From an uncultured Faecalibacterium sp. (GTDB lineage Bacteria; Bacillota; Clostridia; Oscillospirales; Ruminococcaceae), in the NCBI GenBank assembly GCA_900551435.1, contig URVW01000024.1, positions 1 through 30,177 of the forward strand: DNA of 30,177 nucleotides. The letters are read 5' to 3'. Positions 25,497-30,177 of the stretch are shown piece by piece. A program made the position numbers and the translations under genes. The notes under the pieces are model-generated. The model saw nothing but the letters and a program-made list of their open reading frames with translations. It had not been told where the DNA came from and ran no database searches. Position 1 is the first letter of the stretch, and every line of letters begins with the position of its first letter.

Positions 25497-26480
25497 TTAA
25501 CTTTCGTCTGTTGTTCCAACGACCGTTCCGTCTTTGCGGGCGTTGATGTCGATAACGGCGATCTCGGGGCGGTTATTGACCCGGGGGAATCGATGACTGT
25601 TGCCGAGTCCGCGCGTGACGAACAGATGTCCGTTCGTCAAAGAGAACATGCCGTTGCAGTATTGGGGGAACAAGCCGTTGTCCACGGAGTAAACGCCGCC
25701 CACCAGCGGCAGCTGGACCTGACCGCCGTGATAGTGGCCCGCCACGGCAAGGTCCACATTGACATCGGCTAACTTTTCATAGAACAGGTCCGGGAAGTGG
25801 GCAATGAGGATTTTCAAGGTGTCTTTCTGCTCAAACTGTTCGACGAACGGAGCCGAATACTCGTCAAAATCCGCGAGACCGGTCGCCACGCTGCCGATGG
25901 ACAGCGTTGTGCCCTTGACGGTGACGTTCTCCGAATCGTTGATGAGCACCTTGATGCCCTCTGCGCGAAGGTCGGAATCGATGCGGTTTCCATTGACGTA
26001 CATCATCGTTCCTTCGTGATTTCCAAGCCCATAATAGACTGGCGCAATTTCTTGGAGCTGGGCACAGAGCGACAAAACGATCTCGGTGTTGTCGCTGTTT
26101 TTATCCACCATGTCGCCCGCCAGCAAAATGAGGTCCGGCGACAGCTTTTGGACCTTCTCGATTAGTTCGCTGTTGTCCTCGCCAAATTCCGCGTTGTGCA
26201 GGTCCGACAGGACCACCAGCCGGATGGTCTGTGTATTCGTGATCTTTTCGGAGTACAGGTGGAAGAACGTGGTTTGCAGCTTTTCCGAGAAGATCCCGAT
26301 CTTCTTATGATAGCTCACACCTACCACGACCGCGAGCACCAGAATGACGGCCAGAACACAGATCACGATCCCCCTGCGCCCGTGGATGACCGGCCGTTTT
26401 AGTGTGAATTTTTTTGGTTTTTCTGCGGGTTCCGGCTCCTGTTCCGAAACATTTTCTGTTTTTTTCTTTTTCCAGATCAT
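25497..26480 (-). CDS. Membrane-anchored metallophosphoesterase
   Basis: This 327-residue protein has a charged cytoplasmic N terminus (about 1-36), one transmembrane helix (about 37-57) and a calcineurin-like phosphoesterase domain (about 86-315) facing outside. The dimetal site is complete: SDLHN (92-96), GDMVD (122-126), GNHE (153-156), IAHFPD (H228) and GHYHGGQ (248-254). The set matches YkuE-type phosphoesterases, whose members act on varied phosphomono- and diesters, including lipids. ATG 26480 follows GAGGG by 7 bases; a start at 26492 is further upstream without a better site. It is the first gene of the exopolysaccharide operon, 46 bases before the Wzz-like partner. Substrate is unknown; a lipid-linked intermediate or released phosphate compound would suit the context, and the classical CpsB-type phosphatase is of another family. 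Confidence 0.9.
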   Translation of the reverse strand: MIWKKKKTENVSEQEPEPAEKPKKFTLKRPVIHGRRGIVICVLAVILVLAVVVGVSYHKKIGIFSEKLQTTFFHLYSEKITNTQTIRLVVLSDLHNAEFGEDNSELIEKVQKLSPDLILLAGDMVDKNSDNTEIVLSLCAQLQEIAPVYYGLGNHEGTMMYVNGNRIDSDLRAEGIKVLINDSENVTVKGTTLSIGSVATGLADFDEYSAPFVEQFEQKDTLKILIAHFPDLFYEKLADVNVDLAVAGHYHGGQVQLPLVGGVYSVDNGLFPQYCNGMFSLTNGHLFVTRGLGNSHRFPRVNNRPEIAVIDINARKDGTVVGTTDES

Positions 26481-26524
26481 ACATACCCTCATATCGATGG
26501 CTGAAAAAGCCCATACTTAGTTAA

Positions 26525-26553
26525 ATATTACCACATCGCATTCTTTTTCGCAA
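26525..26553 (-). promoter_or_regulatory. Promoter of the exopolysaccharide operon
   Basis: On the minus strand TTGCGA (26553-26548), a 17-base spacer and TAATAT (26530-26525) lie about 45 bases ahead of the metallophosphoesterase start. A small hairpin GGCTTTTTCAGCC (26512-26499) sits in the leader. It is the only good promoter I see for the 15 genes. Confidence 0.65.
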
Positions 26554-26707
26554 GAAAGCGTGCAATTTTATTCATTTTCGACGCTTTTCCTCAAACTTCC
26601 CTCATAGGCTCTATTTTTCATGTGTCTATGTTGTATTTTTGTTCCGGAAGCTTAACGTGTTTCGTTCTGCTGCTGTTCTTTGCAGAAAAAAAAACAAAAT
26701 TTTCAAC
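26554..26707. other. AT-rich intergenic stretch
   Basis: The 323-base gap between the metallophosphoesterase start and the C69 stop holds the operon promoter and the C69 terminator. The part between them is AT-rich with runs of A (near 26685-26695) and T and no coding frame or motif that I recognise. It is a plausible landing site for a regulator of the operon, but no operator palindrome stands out. Confidence 0.5.
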
Positions 26708-26747
26708 AAAAAACCGCCCCGGCTTCCTGTTGTGGAAACCGGGGCGG
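26708..26747 (-). terminator. Terminator of the C69 dipeptidase gene
   Basis: On the minus strand a 14-base stem (CCGCCCCGGTTTCC, 26747-26734, with GGAAGCCGGGGCGG, 26727-26714; one G-U type pair) is followed by TTTTTTGTTG. It lies about 55 bases after the stop and separates the gene from the exopolysaccharide operon promoter. Confidence 0.9.
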
Positions 26748-26803
26748 GGCAAAATGCTAGGAAAAATCGCTTTCGGCGCTCTTGCAGAACGAGCCTGTTC
26801 TGT

Positions 26804-28381
26804 TTAAGCGGCCTTATTCGTCAGGGACTTCAGCCACGCGCAGAAGTCGTGCTTGTTCTGCAGATGGTCGAACATCTTCACGGTGGTGTTGTGGACCTTT
26901 TCGCTCATCGCGTTGCTTGCCTTGGTTGCGGCGGCCTGTTTTGCTTCCAGCGTGTCAGCGGCAGCAACGGCAGCCTTCATCTTCTCGAAGTCCTTCATGA
27001 TGTCCTTCTGGAGCTTTGCGTAAACCGTCTTGACGCCGGACTTTTCCAGCTCCGAAGCATTGCCGTAGGTCAGCAGGTTCGACAGTGCGTCGCGTGCGCC
27101 ATAGAAGGAATCGGTCCAGTTCTCAGGGTAGGTGTAGTATCTGCCCTTCTGATCCTTGTACCAGACGCCCTCGGTCGGCTGCTCGTCCGAACGAACGACC
27201 ACGCCCGGAGAGACTTTGTAGCAGTCTGCGGTGTCGGTCGTCAGCAGCGGATAGTACGGGACGAATGCATTGTACACATTGTCGTCAAATGCAGTCCACT
27301 CGACGATGGCCGTGTTCAGGTCGCCCGTTTTGCTGACCTGAAAGAGATGCGTCTCGACGTTGTTGGTCTTGGCGATCGGCTCGGTCTTGAAGAAGTTGAG
27401 GGCGTCTTCCACCGAGAACTTCTTGGTCAGCTTGATGTTGGAGTAGACCGGAACGATCTCACCGTTCTCGTTGACATTGCTCATGGCGAAATCCTGCTCG
27501 GTGTAGGTGTCCTCCTCGAAGGTGTCCACACCGTTCAGATAGTTCAGGCCAGCCGCCATGCGGGGAGACTCGCTGGGGCCGTTGTAGGAGGCATTCAGGT
27601 CAATGACATTGGCCTCTGCGTCGCCCACGAACGTGCCAGCTTCCTGTGCCACGGAGATGACGTTTGCAGAAGCGATCACGTTGTCGGTATCATCAAGGTC
27701 GATCTTGCCGATCGCGGCGATGTTCGGCTGCATGAACACTACGCTGGAGGAAAGCTTCAGTGCAATGTATTCATGACCGGTCAGGTTCTCCACGAACCAA
27801 GTCTCGTTCTGGTCGGCAATGAACACGCCAGAACCACCCGCTGCACCGGCGTTATCGTAGATGGAAGCCAGCAGCTCCACGCCTTCCCGCGCGGTCGATG
27901 CCTCGCTGAGCAGGACGGTCGTGATCTCGGCTTCCTCAATGCCGTCATCCACATAGGGGTCCACGTCCAGCACAGCGTCCATGCCGTACAGGGACTCGGT
28001 CGCAGAGACCATCACGCCCTTTTCGTTCGTGCCAGCCTCTTCATACGGCGTGTGGTCGTGCGTGCCGTCGCAGTCGGGGCAGACGCCCAGACCATTGTCG
28101 TCACGGCGGGCCGTATAACGGTAGCTGTCATGGGTAAAGGTGTAAGTAAAGCCATAGCAGCCCTCGTACAGTTCACCGGCCGTGTGGTTGCCGGCAGCGC
28201 TGACGTAGAACAGCTTGTTGTAATCGTTGGTTCCCAGATCTTCGATGCGGCCGAACATCGTCGTTCCGTCCTCCGTGTAATCGCTGCCGACATAAAGCGC
28301 CGTGCAGGCAAACGCAGAAGGAACCACGGCGAGCATCAGAAGCAGAGAACTGACGACCGCAGCAACTTTCTTAAAAGACAT
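26804..28381 (-). CDS. Secreted C69-family dipeptidase
   Basis: This 525-residue protein is a peptidase family C69 (PepD-like) member, Ntn-hydrolases that cut dipeptides using an N-terminal cysteine. A signal peptide covers about residues 1-25 (MSFKKVAAVVSSLLLMLAVV then PSAFA), and the next residue is Cys26 in CTALYVGSDYTEDGTTMFGR, so signal peptidase cleavage would directly expose the nucleophile. The family pattern continues with GRIEDLG and AGTNEKGVMVSATES. A small insertion has CPDC (101-104) and HDH (108-110), which could bind a metal. The C-terminal 80 residues are helical (Ala- and Lys-rich). ATG 28381 follows AAAGGGGA. The gene is alone, with its own promoter and terminator. It probably trims peptides outside the cell for uptake. 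Because Cys26 follows AFA, a lipobox was considered, but L-x-x-C spacing is not met. Confidence 0.92.
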   Translation of the reverse strand: MSFKKVAAVVSSLLLMLAVVPSAFACTALYVGSDYTEDGTTMFGRIEDLGTNDYNKLFYVSAAGNHTAGELYEGCYGFTYTFTHDSYRYTARRDDNGLGVCPDCDGTHDHTPYEEAGTNEKGVMVSATESLYGMDAVLDVDPYVDDGIEEAEITTVLLSEASTAREGVELLASIYDNAGAAGGSGVFIADQNETWFVENLTGHEYIALKLSSSVVFMQPNIAAIGKIDLDDTDNVIASANVISVAQEAGTFVGDAEANVIDLNASYNGPSESPRMAAGLNYLNGVDTFEEDTYTEQDFAMSNVNENGEIVPVYSNIKLTKKFSVEDALNFFKTEPIAKTNNVETHLFQVSKTGDLNTAIVEWTAFDDNVYNAFVPYYPLLTTDTADCYKVSPGVVVRSDEQPTEGVWYKDQKGRYYTYPENWTDSFYGARDALSNLLTYGNASELEKSGVKTVYAKLQKDIMKDFEKMKAAVAAADTLEAKQAAATKASNAMSEKVHNTTVKMFDHLQNKHDFCAWLKSLTNKAA

Positions 28382-28432
28382 AGGATCGATTCCCCTTTCA
28401 CATAATCTCGACATCCGACGTCGATAGTTGAT

Positions 28433-28461
28433 ATCATACCTCTAATTCACAAAAAATTCAA
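28433..28461 (-). promoter_or_regulatory. Promoter of the C69 dipeptidase gene
   Basis: On the minus strand TTGAAT (28461-28456), a 17-base spacer and TATGAT (28438-28433) form a good housekeeping promoter about 50 bases ahead of the start codon. Confidence 0.78.
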
Positions 28462-28599
28462 GAGTATATGCAAATATTTTTCGTTTTATGCGTAGTAACT
28501 ATGTATATATTCGCAATTTAAGAAATCATCCGCGTGTTTTTTCCGTTTCGCAAGCCGAAATTGCGCTTTGATATTAAACTCAATTCATCCGCCAGATGA
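28462..28599. other. AT-rich gap without a gene
   Basis: Between the C69 promoter and the ppdK terminator lies an AT-rich stretch with no coding frame, tRNA or recognisable riboswitch. It may contain upstream control sequence for the dipeptidase gene; I see no clear operator. Confidence 0.5.
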
Positions 28600-28643
28600 A
28601 CAAACAAATAAGGCTCACCGCCAAATTGACGGTGAGCCTTATT
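28600..28643 (-). terminator. Terminator of ppdK
   Basis: A perfect 14-bp stem (AATAAGGCTCACCG 28607-28620 with CGGTGAGCCTTATT 28630-28643) encloses a 9-base loop. On the minus strand it is followed by TGTTTG, giving a T-rich end. It lies about 40 bases after the ppdK stop. Confidence 0.88.
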
Positions 28644-28681
28644 TTATAATTTCTTTTTAACGGTAAGCCGTTATAAGTTCC

Positions 28682-30177
<1,496 letters not shown>

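Noticed and set aside
26804..28381. Lipoprotein instead of secreted Ntn-hydrolase
   Set aside because: The residues before Cys26 (SAFA) lack the Leu at -3 of a lipobox, and the cysteine fits the C69 nucleophile.

Overview
The window looks like part of a chromosome of a GC-rich, low-mobility gut Firmicute of the Oscillospiraceae, most likely Faecalibacterium or a close relative. This is an inference from three things: Gram-positive style genes (SPP1-type holin, Wzx/Wzy exopolysaccharide cluster, InlB B-repeat protein, C69 dipeptidase, PPDK), strong AGGAGG-type ribosome binding sites, and a hairpin-rich dispersed repeat at about 514-697 that I associate with this group. No tRNA, rRNA, insertion sequence or CRISPR array is visible.

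Layout. (1) 1-502: the tail of a phage-type lysis cassette (XhlA-like coiled-coil protein, then holin), closed by a long perfect terminator. (2) 514-697: a dispersed palindromic repeat. (3) 706-1688, minus strand: the rplM-rpsI ribosomal operon with a near-consensus promoter and a terminator. (4) 1846-5598, plus strand: a membrane-anchored hypothetical gene, alr (alanine racemase) and lepA, ending in a terminator shared with the convergent group. (5) 5610-7760, minus strand: glmM, a small InlB B-repeat surface protein and a small protein with a double-glycine-type leader. (6) 7801-26553, minus strand: a 15-gene, roughly 18.6-kb exopolysaccharide operon. (7) 26708-28461, minus strand: a secreted C69 dipeptidase with its own promoter and terminator. 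(8) 28600-30177, minus strand: the C-terminal part of pyruvate phosphate dikinase, cut by the window edge.

How the exopolysaccharide operon works together. Read 5' to 3', it encodes a membrane-anchored metallophosphoesterase, two Wzz-like chain-length proteins, two GT4 glycosyltransferases, a Wzy-type polymerase, four GT2 glycosyltransferases, a heparinase II/III-type lyase, a WecC-type UDP-ManNAc dehydrogenase, a WecB-type UDP-GlcNAc 2-epimerase, a TagA/WecG-type transferase and a Wzx flippase. WecB and WecC predict UDP-ManNAcA, so the polymer should contain an amino-uronic acid. That fits the presence of a uronate-type lyase with its catalytic residues intact. The initiating GlcNAc-phosphate transferase is not here, and neither are the tyrosine kinase and phosphatase that normally control Wzz in Gram-positives.

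The most unusual point is that one Wzz-like protein carries a degenerate GGDEF-like domain on its cytoplasmic tail, at the place where a kinase would normally act. Together with the second Wzz-like partner (4-bp gene overlap) and the metallophosphoesterase heading the operon, this may be a kinase-free control module for exopolysaccharide length or export, gated by a nucleotide or a protein partner. The second notable item is the double-glycine-leader peptide next to the InlB B-repeat protein behind glmM.
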